From assembly GCF_002295115.1 (NCBI RefSeq), contig NZ_NSFV01000012.1:1-64000 (forward strand): a stretch of 64,000 bases of DNA, in the 5' to 3' direction. This stretch comes from Mesorhizobium sp. WSM4311. GTDB taxonomy: Bacteria; Pseudomonadota; Alphaproteobacteria; Rhizobiales; Rhizobiaceae. Of the stretch, positions 8,604-17,273 are shown piece after piece. How positions within the stretch are numbered: the first letter of the stretch is position 1; every line of letters begins with the position of its first letter. Below the pieces are notes generated by a model that saw only the letters and a program-made list of their open reading frames with translations, made no database searches and was not told the origin of the DNA. Both the position numbers and the translations under genes were made by a program.

Positions 8604-11600
8604 CTACTCGGCGGCTTTTGGAAAGGCGGTCGCGGGTTCCGCGCCGTCGTCCACCGTCGGCGCGTCCGACGAGATCTCGCCCTTGCCGCGCCGGAACAGC
8701 CGGCTGATCAAGCCGCGCCGTGCACCTGGCTTGACCTTGGCGCGGGTGAACACCATCAGCATCGACGGCGTCACCACCAGTGTCAGCACCGTCGCGAAGG
8801 ACAGGCCGAAGACGATCGCCGAGGACAGCGAAATCCACCATTGCGTCGACGGCGCGTTGATCGTCGTCTCGTGATGGAAGATCTCCAGCCCAAGGCCGAA
8901 GGCGATCGGCAGCACGCCGAGGATGGCCGACACCGCCGTCAGCACCACCGGTCGCGCGCGCTCGCGGCAGGTCTGCAACACGGCATCCATCTTGTCCCAA
9001 CCCTCTTCGCGCAGCCGGTCGTAGGTGTCGATCAAAACGATGTTGTTATTCACCACCACGCCGGCCAGCGCGATGACGCCGATACCCGACATGACGATGC
9101 CGAACGTTTCGCCCGTTATCAGCAGTCCCAGGAACACGCCGATCGTCGCCATGACCACGCAGGAAAGCACCAGCCAGACGCTGGTGAACTTGTTGAACTG
9201 CGCCAAAAGCACCAGGAAGATCAGGAAGATCGCCGCACCGAAGGCCTTGCTGAGGAAGGCGCTGGCTTCGGCACTGTCCTCATTCGAGCCGGCCAGTTTC
9301 CAGCGTATGCCGCTGCCGAGATTCATGTCGGCGACGGCCTGGGTGACCTCCTGCTGCACGGCGGCAACCTGCTTGCCGGCGGCGACGTTGGCCTGCACCA
9401 CAACGGTGCGGGCGCCGTCGATGCGGTTGAGGATGCCGACCGTCGGCTCGGGTTTGCGCACGACGAAGTTCGAGATCGGCACCGACCCTTGCGAGGTCTG
9501 CACCCTGAGCTCGTCCAGCGTCGACAGCGTGCGCCGGTCTTCCGGAAGACGCAGGCGGATGTCGACGGCGTCATCGGCGCCAGCGGGCCGGTATTCGGAT
9601 AGCTTCAGTCCGTTCGTCACCAGCTGCACCACGGTGCCGACGGAAGTCGGGCTGATGCCGTATTGCGCGGCCTTGGCGCGGTCGACCTCGAGAGCCCAGT
9701 CGACGCCGGGCGGCGGCAGGCCATCGGAAACGTCGATGACGCCCGGCACATTGGCGATACGCGCCGCGACGGCGCGCGCCTTCTCGTCCAATCCCTTGGG
9801 GTCGACTGCCGAAAGCCTGATCTGGATCGGCTTGCCGGTCGGCGGGCCGGCTTCCGGCACGCGAACCTCGACATCGACGCCTGGTATGCCGGCCATGACG
9901 CCGCGCAGATCGTTCAGGATATCGTTCGCCGATTTGCGTTCGCGCCAGTCGATGAATTCGTACTGGATGACGCCGACGACATCCTCGGGCACATCCTGGC
10001 CGCCGCCCTGCGTCTTGCCAACGCGGGTATAGACCGACTTCACGCCCGGCCAGCCGAGCAGCCGGTTTTCGGCGATCTTGGTCGCCGTATCCATTTCGGC
10101 CAGCGAGAGGTTGCCGCGGGCATGCACATAAAGCAGGCCGTAGTCGGGTTCGACGCTCGGGAAGAATTCGACGCCGGCGCCGTACTTCGAATAGCCAACG
10201 AAGATGCCGGCCAGCAAGACCACTGTAAGCACCAGCACTGTGATGGGGAAGCGCACCGCCTGCTTGACGACCGCCATGTACCAGCCGTCGCGATTGTCGT
10301 CGGCGTGATGTTCCGGCGCCTTGGCGAAGATCGCGCCAAGCGTCGGCGCGAAGACCAGCGCATACAGCATCGAGGCCGACAGCGTGACGATCAGCGTGAT
10401 CGGCATGTACTTCATGAAGTCGCCGATGATGCCCGGCCAGAACAGCAGCGGCGAGAAGGCGGCGATGCGCGTCATCGTCGCCGCGATGACCGGACCGGCC
10501 ATGCGCTTGGCGGCAAGCGCGAAGGCTTCCTGCTTCGGCATGCCTTCGCTCATCCGCCGTTCGGCAAATTCGGTGACGATGATGGCGTCGTCGACCAGCA
10601 TGCCGACCGCCAGGATAAGGCTGAACAGCACGATCATGTTGATCGTGTAGCCCATCATCGCCAGGAGCAGGATGCCGATCAGGAAGGACGACGGGATGGC
10701 GAGGCCGATGAGCAGCGACGCACGGCCGGACAGCGCGTAGAGGATGACGATGAACACCAGGATGACGGCGATCATCACGTGGTTCTGCAAGTCGCCCAGC
10801 AGCTGGTTGACGAAAACCGACTTGTCCTGCGTGTAGGTGACGTGCATGCCCTCGGGCATCGTCTTGACGAAGGCGTCGGACACCTCCCTCACCTTGGTGA
10901 GCGTGTCGATCAGATTGGCGCCGATGCGCTTCTTGACTTCGATGGCGATGGCCGGCTTGCCGTTGAGGCGTGTGATTGTCGTCGCGTCGGCGAAGGTCGA
11001 GCGTATCGTCGCGATGTCCTTGGCCTGCACCACAGCATTGGGCCCGGCGACCACGGGCAGCGCCGCCACATCCTCGGGCGTCTCGATCAGCGACGGCACC
11101 TTGACGGCATATTTGCCTTCCGAGCCCTCGATGTTGCCGGCGGCGACCAGGCTGTTGGAAGCACCGACAGCGCCGATCAGCTGGTCGAGCTGCAGCCCAT
11201 AGGACGACAGCTTCATCGGATCGATGACGACTTCGACGAGGTCGTCGCGCGCGCCTTGTATAGTGCCTTCGAGAACGCCGGGCACTTCCTCGATGCGGTC
11301 GCGCAGTTCGCGCGCCGCCGCCGTCAGCACACGCTCGGGCAAATCGCCGGACAGCGTCACAACTAGGACGGGAAACTCGGAAATGTTGACCTCGGTAACA
11401 ACCGGTTCTTCTGCCGCCTGGGGCAGGTCAGCCTTCGCGTCCTGAACTTTCGAGCGTGTATCAGTCACCGCGGTGTCGACTTTTATAGACGGCAGAAACT
11501 CAAGAAAGACAAAGGCGCCGCCCTGATAGGCGGATGACTTCATCTCCTTTAACCCTTTGAGACTCTTAAGCTTTGCCTCCAGGGGCCTAAGCAGAAGTCT

Positions 11601-11780
11601 TTCAGCGTCCTCGGGCGCAATGCCTTGATAGGCGACATTTATGTAAACGTAAGGGGTAGGAACGTCGGGTTCCGCTTCCTTCGGCGTCGACTGATAGGCG
11701 ACCCAGCCTGCAATCAGCAGGAAGACCAGGACCGAGATGGTCAGGCGGGCATTGTTGATGGCGAGTCTGACGATATCCAT
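8604..11780 (-). CDS. RND multidrug-type efflux permease
   Basis: The 1058-residue protein has the RND layout: a first transmembrane helix (LTISVLVFLLIAGWVAY), a large periplasmic loop, a helix bundle with the proton-relay motif in ILAVGMLVDDAIIVTEFAERR, a second periplasmic loop and a second bundle with GVVVNNNIVLIDTYDRLREEG. It pumps small molecules out using the proton gradient together with the adaptor encoded just upstream; no outer-membrane channel gene is adjacent. The substrate is unknown. The C-terminus has an extra charged tail of about 45 residues. Codons encoding roughly residues 45-125 include TTA and ATA, rare elsewhere here. Confidence 0.93.
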   Translation of the reverse strand: MDIVRLAINNARLTISVLVFLLIAGWVAYQSTPKEAEPDVPTPYVYINVAYQGIAPEDAERLLLRPLEAKLKSLKGLKEMKSSAYQGGAFVFLEFLPSIKVDTAVTDTRSKVQDAKADLPQAAEEPVVTEVNISEFPVLVVTLSGDLPERVLTAAARELRDRIEEVPGVLEGTIQGARDDLVEVVIDPMKLSSYGLQLDQLIGAVGASNSLVAAGNIEGSEGKYAVKVPSLIETPEDVAALPVVAGPNAVVQAKDIATIRSTFADATTITRLNGKPAIAIEVKKRIGANLIDTLTKVREVSDAFVKTMPEGMHVTYTQDKSVFVNQLLGDLQNHVMIAVILVFIVILYALSGRASLLIGLAIPSSFLIGILLLAMMGYTINMIVLFSLILAVGMLVDDAIIVTEFAERRMSEGMPKQEAFALAAKRMAGPVIAATMTRIAAFSPLLFWPGIIGDFMKYMPITLIVTLSASMLYALVFAPTLGAIFAKAPEHHADDNRDGWYMAVVKQAVRFPITVLVLTVVLLAGIFVGYSKYGAGVEFFPSVEPDYGLLYVHARGNLSLAEMDTATKIAENRLLGWPGVKSVYTRVGKTQGGGQDVPEDVVGVIQYEFIDWRERKSANDILNDLRGVMAGIPGVDVEVRVPEAGPPTGKPIQIRLSAVDPKGLDEKARAVAARIANVPGVIDVSDGLPPPGVDWALEVDRAKAAQYGISPTSVGTVVQLVTNGLKLSEYRPAGADDAVDIRLRLPEDRRTLSTLDELRVQTSQGSVPISNFVVRKPEPTVGILNRIDGARTVVVQANVAAGKQVAAVQQEVTQAVADMNLGSGIRWKLAGSNEDSAEASAFLSKAFGAAIFLIFLVLLAQFNKFTSVWLVLSCVVMATIGVFLGLLITGETFGIVMSGIGVIALAGVVVNNNIVLIDTYDRLREEGWDKMDAVLQTCRERARPVVLTAVSAILGVLPIAFGLGLEIFHHETTINAPSTQWWISLSSAIVFGLSFATVLTLVVTPSMLMVFTRAKVKPGARRGLISRLFRRGKGEISSDAPTVDDGAEPATAFPKAAE

Positions 11781-11856
11781 GACTTATGCCTGTTGCTTTC
11801 GGGAGTGGCGAACGGACTGACGTCGCCGGGCAGGGCCCGGCGCCGGCGTCGCTGCG

Positions 11857-13038
11857 CTACTGCGTCCCGGCGGTGGCTTCGCCGATCAGCTTGTTGATGG
11901 TCGCCTGGTCGGCCTCGACCGGCTTGACCTCATCGCCTTCCTTCACCAGTTCCTGGCCGGCGACGATGATGCGCGCATCGGCCGGGATGCCGCCAAGCAC
12001 GAGGCCGGTCGGGGTGTCGTCGACCAGGTCGATCGGGAAGAACGCAACCTTGTTGTCCTTGCCGACGGCGCGGATGCCCAGATCGCCCTTGTCGCCGAGC
12101 GTCACCACCGAGCGCGGCAGCAGGACCGCGTCGGTCGGCAGCGCGCTGAGCTGGATTTCCGCCGTCATGCCGGCCGGCACCGAGCCATCGGCATTGGGGA
12201 TGGCGACCTCGACGCGGAAGGTGCGGGTCGCCGACGACGCGTCGCGGCTGATGTAGCGCACGGTGCCTTCGACGGTCTGGCCGCTGACCAGCCGGACGCT
12301 GGCCTTGTCGCCGATCTTGAGATAGCTGAGGTCGCGCTCGCTGATCTCGCCGCGGGCGATCACCGGATCGAGCTTGAGGATGGTGGCCACCTCGCCGCCC
12401 TGCATGACCGAGCTGCCAAGCTCCACCGGCACCCGGTCGATGACGCCATCGAACGGTGCCTTGACCTCGTTGCGGTCGAGCTCGGCCTGCGCTGTATCCA
12501 GCTGGGATGTCGCCTGGGTCAGGTTGGAGCGGGCGGTGTCGAGCTGCAGCTTGGGCAGATTGCCGGTCCTGGCGAGCCGTTCCGCGGCATCGAGCTCGGC
12601 CTTTCGCTGCGTCAGCAACTGCTTGGCGTTGTCGACGCTCGAGATTTTTTCTTCCGCCGCCAGCATCAGCACCAGGTCGCCTGTCTTGACATGATCGCCT
12701 TGCTTGACCGGCAGCTTGTCGATGACGCCGGCGACGCGGGTTGCCAGAACCGCGCGCTTGTCGGCCTCGGTCAGGCCGGAAATGCGGATGGCGCGCGCGT
12801 AGGTCTTTCGTGGTGGCGTCACGACGGCAACGGTGCGCAGCGGCGCCTTCGGTTCGGCTTCCGCGGTCTTCGGCTTGCCAGCGTCCGGCGCCTTGCCCTG
12901 TTCGACTTCGGCCGCCTTGGCCTTGTTGGCCGCTACGCTGCCGACCGATGAGAATTCGCCTGTCGCCATCCACGCCGCGAAACCGATGAGCACAACAATG
13001 GCTGCAAGCTTGTGAAACCTGATTTTAGGCATCGTCAT
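11857..13038 (-). CDS. RND efflux periplasmic adaptor (membrane fusion protein)
   Basis: A 393-residue HlyD/AcrA-type adaptor. An N-terminal membrane segment (LAAIVVLIGFAAWMA) anchors it; a Lys/Ala/Pro-rich linker follows; then come the split lipoyl domain (VAGVIDKLPVKQGDHVKTGDLVL and VKAPFDGVIDRVPVELGSSV), the intervening alpha-helical hairpin and a beta-barrel domain. It connects the inner-membrane permease encoded 76 bases downstream to an outer-membrane channel. The two genes form one operon read from the minus strand. A palindrome TTGCA-C-TGCAA lies upstream beside a TATATT hexamer. Confidence 0.92.
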   Translation of the reverse strand: MTMPKIRFHKLAAIVVLIGFAAWMATGEFSSVGSVAANKAKAAEVEQGKAPDAGKPKTAEAEPKAPLRTVAVVTPPRKTYARAIRISGLTEADKRAVLATRVAGVIDKLPVKQGDHVKTGDLVLMLAAEEKISSVDNAKQLLTQRKAELDAAERLARTGNLPKLQLDTARSNLTQATSQLDTAQAELDRNEVKAPFDGVIDRVPVELGSSVMQGGEVATILKLDPVIARGEISERDLSYLKIGDKASVRLVSGQTVEGTVRYISRDASSATRTFRVEVAIPNADGSVPAGMTAEIQLSALPTDAVLLPRSVVTLGDKGDLGIRAVGKDNKVAFFPIDLVDDTPTGLVLGGIPADARIIVAGQELVKEGDEVKPVEADQATINKLIGEATAGTQ

Positions 13039-13157
13039 TTTTCCACTGCGGGTTCAGCCAGCACCGCGCCTTGATGACGCGGGCGCGTCGCCGATATGGG
13101 TGCGCGCCTGACCGTGTTCAAATTGCCGTGATAGGCGAGCGCGCTTCTACATCAAAG

Positions 13158-13168
13158 TTGCACTGCAA
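13158..13168. promoter_or_regulatory. Candidate operator/promoter of the RND operon
   Basis: TTGCA-C-TGCAA is a perfect palindrome about 120 bases before the adaptor start. It abuts a minus-strand TATATT hexamer (13166-13171) that could be a -10 element, and the heptamer context AAAGTTGCA recurs 24 bases away (13154-13162 and 13178-13186). TetR-type repressors of efflux pumps often bind such sites, but no dedicated regulator is next to the operon. Confidence 0.35.
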
Positions 13169-13192
13169 TATAGCCTTAAAGTTGCAAGACCA

Positions 13193-13798
13193 TTACGGCA
13201 TCGGGCAAGGTGAACCCGCCGCCATCCAGTTTTCGATTGCTTGATAGGTCGCTTCGGCCGAGCCCGGAGCCGGCTCTCGATCCGAGCCCGGCGCCCAGCC
13301 CCAGGCGACAAGTTTATCGTCGCGGACATGCAGCGCGATATCGGCCAATTTGCGGTCACCATTGCGCGCCGGATCCTTGATCTGGGCGCAGATTTCGGCC
13401 GAGGACTTACCGAACCAGGCCATCTCGGTCGGCGCCAAATGCCAGCCCTCGGCGCCGGGTGGTCCGTGCAATGCCTTGGAATTACTGGAGAAATGGCAGG
13501 TCGTGCAGCGCAGGCCCGGATTGCCGAAGCCCGATCCGTCGGTTCCGCGCTGGACGTTGAAGGCGTGCACAAATGTGGCGCCATAATGCGCACCCGACCA
13601 ACGCGGCCGGTCGTCCGCGACATGACAATCGGCGCAGCGCGGATGTGAGAACACCGCATAGATCTTGTCCCATTCGGACAGACCCTTGGCCATGCCGACC
13701 GTCGGGCTCGGTGATGTCTGGCTCTCCTGCGCGGTTGCAGAAGGCGCCGCCGAAAACAAGATGGCAGCAGGCGTCAGCATGATGAGAAGCTTCTTCAT
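13193..13798 (-). CDS. Cytochrome c-type electron acceptor of the IorAB oxidoreductase
   Basis: The 201-residue protein begins MKKLLIMLTPAAILFSAAP with a clear signal peptide, and has two c-type heme attachment motifs, CADCH and CTTCH. It is the third gene of the iorA-iorB-cytochrome operon; its ATG overlaps the iorB stop by four bases. Proteins of this kind receive electrons in the periplasm from xanthine-dehydrogenase-family enzymes that have a Tat signal, and similar proteins are sometimes annotated as an isoquinoline 1-oxidoreductase subunit. The frame is open far upstream inside iorB, but the ATG at 13796-13798 with the signal peptide is clearly the start. Confidence 0.87.
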   Translation of the reverse strand: MKKLLIMLTPAAILFSAAPSATAQESQTSPSPTVGMAKGLSEWDKIYAVFSHPRCADCHVADDRPRWSGAHYGATFVHAFNVQRGTDGSGFGNPGLRCTTCHFSSNSKALHGPPGAEGWHLAPTEMAWFGKSSAEICAQIKDPARNGDRKLADIALHVRDDKLVAWGWAPGSDREPAPGSAEATYQAIENWMAAGSPCPMP

Positions 13799-16068
13799 GC
13801 GAAGGCCACCCTTGTCGACAGCGGCAGGGTGCGGATGCGCTTGCCGGTAAGCGCGAAGATGGCATTGGCCAGCGCCGGTGCCGCCGGCGGTGTGCCAACC
13901 TCGCCGACGCCGCCCATCTTGTGGAAGTTTTCCAGGATGGCGACTTCGAAGACCGGGCACTGGAAGATCCGCATGGCGTCGAAATCGTGGAAGTTCGACT
14001 GTTCGACCATGCCGTCGGCGAAGGTGATCTGCTGTCCCATTGCCGCCGACAGGCCGTAGATGGCGGCGGAAATCAGCTGTGCCTCGACGATGCCCGGATC
14101 GAGGGCGGTGCCGACATCGGCGGCGATCCATACCTTCTCGATGCGGATGCCGGCCGGCGTGTCCGCCACCTGGACGATCTCGCCGACCCAGCTGCCGAAA
14201 GACAGCGTGAAGGCCACGCCCTTGGCCTTGCCGGCGGGCAGCGGCTCGCCCCATTTCGCCATCGCCGCGACCTTCTCCACCACCTTCACCGCTGCGGGAT
14301 AGGCGGCCATCAGCTTCTTGCGCAGCTCGACCGGGTCGATTTTGCCGGCGGTGGCGATCTCGTCCATGAACCCTTCATGGAAGAAGCCATTGATGGAACT
14401 GCCGACCGAGCGCCAGAAGCCGACCGGAATCGAGACGGGCGCCGCGACGCCGCTCACCCGATAGTTCGCAATGGTGTAGGGCTGGTCATAGGCACCATCG
14501 ACAATGGACTTGTCGGGACCGACCGGCGATATCGAGGGAAACAGCCTGCGCAAGGTGCTGGCGATCACCGATGGCGAGGCGATTCTCATGTCGACGGCGA
14601 CCGGCATGCCGTCGTCGCCAAGCCGTGCCTGGAACTTGCCGACCGCAGCAGGCCGGTAGGCGTCGTGACGCATGTCCTCTTCGCGCGTCCAGGTCACCTT
14701 GATTGGGCGCCCGCCCGTCTCCTTCGCCATCAACGCTGCGCAAAGCGAGAAGTCCATCTCGGTACGGCGGCCAAAGCCGCCGCCCATGAAGGTGGTGTGG
14801 ACAGTGACCTTGTCCTGCTCGATACCGACCGCATTGGCGCAGAGCTGGCGCACCAGCGTCGGCGTCTGGTTGCCGCACCAGATGTCGAGGGCGCCATCCT
14901 TGAAGCGCGCCGTGGCATTCATCGGCTCCATGGTCGCATGCGCCAAATAGGGCACCGCATAGTCCGCCTCGACTATCTTTTCGCGCGGCGCGTCGGCGAA
15001 GGCGGTATCGACATCGCCATTGTCGCGCATCGCCGAGCCCTTGGTGCCGAGCGCCTGCTTCAGCACGTCCAAAATGGCGGCGCTGCTAAGCGGATATTCG
15101 GGATCCGCCCACTGGGCGTCGATGGTGTCGGCCGCCTTGAAGGCCGCCCAGGTATTTTGCGCGATGATGCCGAAGCCGTGGCCGTAATTCGTCTCGAGCG
15201 GCACGATCTTGATCACGCCCGGCATTTTCTCGGCTTTGGCGAGATCCACCTTGACTGGCTTGGCCCAGAAGCGCGGGCTCATCTTGACCGTGCCGTAGAG
15301 CATGTCCGGCATCCTGACATCGATGCCGAAGATCGGCGCCCCGGTGACCTTGGCCAGCATGTCGATGCGCTTCTGCGGCTTTCCCAGCAGTTTCCAGTCG
15401 GCTCTGTCCTTGAGCTTGACTTCCGTCGGCGGCGCGATTGCTGCGGCAGCCGCCGCGACCGCGCCATAAGTCAGCGACTTGCCCGATGCCTTGTGCAGGA
15501 TCGAACCATTGGCCGTTTCCAGATCGGCGGCGGCAACGCCGAGTTTCTGCGCAGCCGCCGCGATCAGCAGATGCCGGGCTGCGGCGCCCGCCTGGCGCAT
15601 CTTGTCGAAACCGTCGCGCGTCGAAGCCGAGCCGCCGGTGACCTGGAGAGCAAGGAGTTTGCCGACCACACCGAGACCTGAGCGCACCGCCTGCGCGGTC
15701 ATGCTCTCGTCGAAGAAGGCGAATGGACCACCCTCTTCGAGGATCGCCGCGTTGTAATAGGCGTAGGAGGCCCGGCCGTGCTCGACCTTGATCTGGTCGA
15801 GACCTACATCGAGTTCTTCGGCGACCATGATGGCGAGCGTCGTCGAAATGCCTTGCCCCATCTCGGCGCGCGGCGCGACGATGGTGGTGGTGTTGTCGGC
15901 GGCGATCTTCACATAGGGGTTGAAGGTCGCCTCGCCCTTGCCGAGGTCGGTCTCGAGCGGATTCGCAAACGGTTTGCGATAATAATAGTAGCCGACGGCA
16001 ACGCCGCCCGCGACAGCGGCCGCGCCGATCAGAAACGTGCGGCGGGCGATCTTTCCGACACTGGCCAT
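13795..16068 (-). CDS. iorB: Molybdopterin-binding aldehyde/isoquinoline oxidoreductase large subunit
   Basis: A 757-residue xanthine-dehydrogenase-family molybdenum hydroxylase subunit. The N-terminus carries a twin-arginine signal (ARRTFLIGAAAVAGG), placing the enzyme in the periplasm. Cofactor-region motifs include the glycine-rich FMGGGFGRRTEMDF and, near the C-terminus, GVGEVGTPPAAPALANAIF with the catalytic-type Glu. It oxidises N-heteroaromatics or aldehydes; the name IorB follows the isoquinoline enzyme, but substrate is not established. It lies two bases after iorA and overlaps the cytochrome gene, so the three form one operon facing a TetR gene. Confidence 0.9.
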   Translation of the reverse strand: MASVGKIARRTFLIGAAAVAGGVAVGYYYYRKPFANPLETDLGKGEATFNPYVKIAADNTTTIVAPRAEMGQGISTTLAIMVAEELDVGLDQIKVEHGRASYAYYNAAILEEGGPFAFFDESMTAQAVRSGLGVVGKLLALQVTGGSASTRDGFDKMRQAGAAARHLLIAAAAQKLGVAAADLETANGSILHKASGKSLTYGAVAAAAAAIAPPTEVKLKDRADWKLLGKPQKRIDMLAKVTGAPIFGIDVRMPDMLYGTVKMSPRFWAKPVKVDLAKAEKMPGVIKIVPLETNYGHGFGIIAQNTWAAFKAADTIDAQWADPEYPLSSAAILDVLKQALGTKGSAMRDNGDVDTAFADAPREKIVEADYAVPYLAHATMEPMNATARFKDGALDIWCGNQTPTLVRQLCANAVGIEQDKVTVHTTFMGGGFGRRTEMDFSLCAALMAKETGGRPIKVTWTREEDMRHDAYRPAAVGKFQARLGDDGMPVAVDMRIASPSVIASTLRRLFPSISPVGPDKSIVDGAYDQPYTIANYRVSGVAAPVSIPVGFWRSVGSSINGFFHEGFMDEIATAGKIDPVELRKKLMAAYPAAVKVVEKVAAMAKWGEPLPAGKAKGVAFTLSFGSWVGEIVQVADTPAGIRIEKVWIAADVGTALDPGIVEAQLISAAIYGLSAAMGQQITFADGMVEQSNFHDFDAMRIFQCPVFEVAILENFHKMGGVGEVGTPPAAPALANAIFALTGKRIRTLPLSTRVAFA

Positions 16069-16070
16069 GG

Positions 16071-16532
16071 TCAGAGCCCCGCCGTCTTGAGCGCCGCAGC
16101 CTTCCGGATGGCTGAGCGGATCTTGGGATAGGTGCCGCAGCGGCAGAGATTGCCACCCATGGCGTTGTCGATATCGGCGTCGCTCGGGTCGGCGACCTCG
16201 TCAAGCAGCGCCACCGCGCTCATGATCTGGCCGGCCTGGCAGTAGCCGCATTGCGCGACTTGTTCCTCCAGCCATGCCTGCTGCACAGGATGCAGCCTGT
16301 CCGCCGTGCCGATGCCTTCGATGGTGGTGACAGCGCCGTCGACCTGGCCGACCGGAAGCGAGCAGGAGCGCACCGGCTGACCATCGACATGCACGGTGCA
16401 GGCGCCGCATGCGGCAATGCCGCAGCCGAACTTCGGTCCTGTCTTGCCGACGAGATCGCGCAGTGCCCACAACAGCGGCATGTCCGGATCGACGTCGATG
16501 TCGAATGACTGCCCGTCGACGGTGAGGCGCAT
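16071..16532 (-). CDS. iorA: (2Fe-2S) small subunit of IorAB-type oxidoreductase
   Basis: A 153-residue iron-sulfur protein with the two clusters of the molybdenum-hydroxylase family: the plant-type motif CGCGIAACGACTVHVDG...SC near residues 37-60 and the second, all-helical domain with CGYCQAG and NLCRCGTY. It passes electrons from the molybdenum centre of IorB to the cytochrome encoded third in the operon. Length is typical. No signal peptide is present, as expected if it is exported by piggy-back on the Tat signal of IorB. The promoter region overlaps the TetR palindrome at 16596-16622. Confidence 0.92.
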   Translation of the reverse strand: MRLTVDGQSFDIDVDPDMPLLWALRDLVGKTGPKFGCGIAACGACTVHVDGQPVRSCSLPVGQVDGAVTTIEGIGTADRLHPVQQAWLEEQVAQCGYCQAGQIMSAVALLDEVADPSDADIDNAMGGNLCRCGTYPKIRSAIRKAAALKTAGL

Positions 16533-16595
16533 GGGGATACCCTTTGTTGTCGTCCACGGCCCGAGGGAGCCTTGGGTCGCTTTCCCTTCAAACAG

Positions 16596-16622
16596 ATTGA
16601 CAAATTACGTCATTTTGTCAAT
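16596..16622. promoter_or_regulatory. Palindromic operator between iorA and the TetR gene
   Basis: ATTGACAAA and TTTGTCAAT form a perfect inverted repeat with nine-base arms and a nine-base spacer (TTACGTCAT). It contains a TTGACA hexamer on each strand, so a bound repressor would cover -35-like elements of both divergent promoters. Assignment to the adjacent TetR protein is by position. Confidence 0.7.
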
Positions 16623-16649
16623 TGAGATTTTGCAGGATAGTGTTGCTCC

Positions 16650-17249
16650 ATGAATCAGAACGAAGACATCGCCGCCGCCGACCCCAAACGCGTCCGTATC
16701 CTGGATGGCGCAATGAAGGTGTTTTTGGCCTATGGCTTCACCCGCACCACCATGGACGACATCGCCCGCGCCGCCGACATGTCCCGTCCGGCGCTTTATC
16801 TTCAGTTCAAGAACAAGACCGACATTTTCCGTGCCATCGCCATGATGGTGCTGTCGCGCTCGGTCGCGGCGGCAAAAATGGCTCTGGCCGGCGATGGTGT
16901 TTTCACCGAGCGCATCATGCGAGCCATCGACGAAGCTTTCATCTCGATGATGAGCGCCGTCGTTGCTTCGCCGCATGGCGCCGAATTGCTGGACATGAAA
17001 TCGAGCCTCGGCGATCTGGTCGGCTGCTGGCGCGGCGCTCTTGTCGAACATATCGCCGCCGCTATTCATGGCGAGGCGGCCAGGAACGGCGTGGATCTGG
17101 CGGCCAGGGGCCTGTCGACGCAACTGCTTGCCGACATGCTGCTCGATGGGCTGGAAGGCATGAAAGCGCGGATCAGCGATCCTGAGGGGCAGCGGCAGGC
17201 GGCCGCCGCCCTGGTCAAGGTGATCGACCTGGCGCTGAAAGCCGGATGA
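16650..17249 (+). CDS. TetR/AcrR-family transcriptional regulator
   Basis: The 199-residue protein has an N-terminal TetR helix-turn-helix (GFTRTTMDDIARAADMSRPALYLQFKNK split as TTMDDIARAADMS / RPALYLQFKNKTDIF, about residues 30-60) and an all-helical ligand domain. It is divergent from iorA with 117 bases between starts and a perfect palindrome there, so the simplest reading is that it represses the ior operon and itself, released by an aromatic or aldehyde inducer. Its 3' end is 24 bases from the convergent patatin gene. Confidence 0.9.
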   Translation: MNQNEDIAAADPKRVRILDGAMKVFLAYGFTRTTMDDIARAADMSRPALYLQFKNKTDIFRAIAMMVLSRSVAAAKMALAGDGVFTERIMRAIDEAFISMMSAVVASPHGAELLDMKSSLGDLVGCWRGALVEHIAAAIHGEAARNGVDLAARGLSTQLLADMLLDGLEGMKARISDPEGQRQAAAALVKVIDLALKAG

Positions 17250-17273
17250 AGCCGAGATGTGTCGGGGTTCCGC

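Noticed and set aside
9663..11366. A 567-codon open frame antisense to the RND permease
   Set aside because: Low-complexity His/Arg/Asp-rich translation opposite a well-conserved permease.
13921..15681. A 586-codon open frame antisense to the molybdopterin subunit
   Set aside because: Shadow frame; the coding strand shows the Tat signal and molybdopterin motifs.
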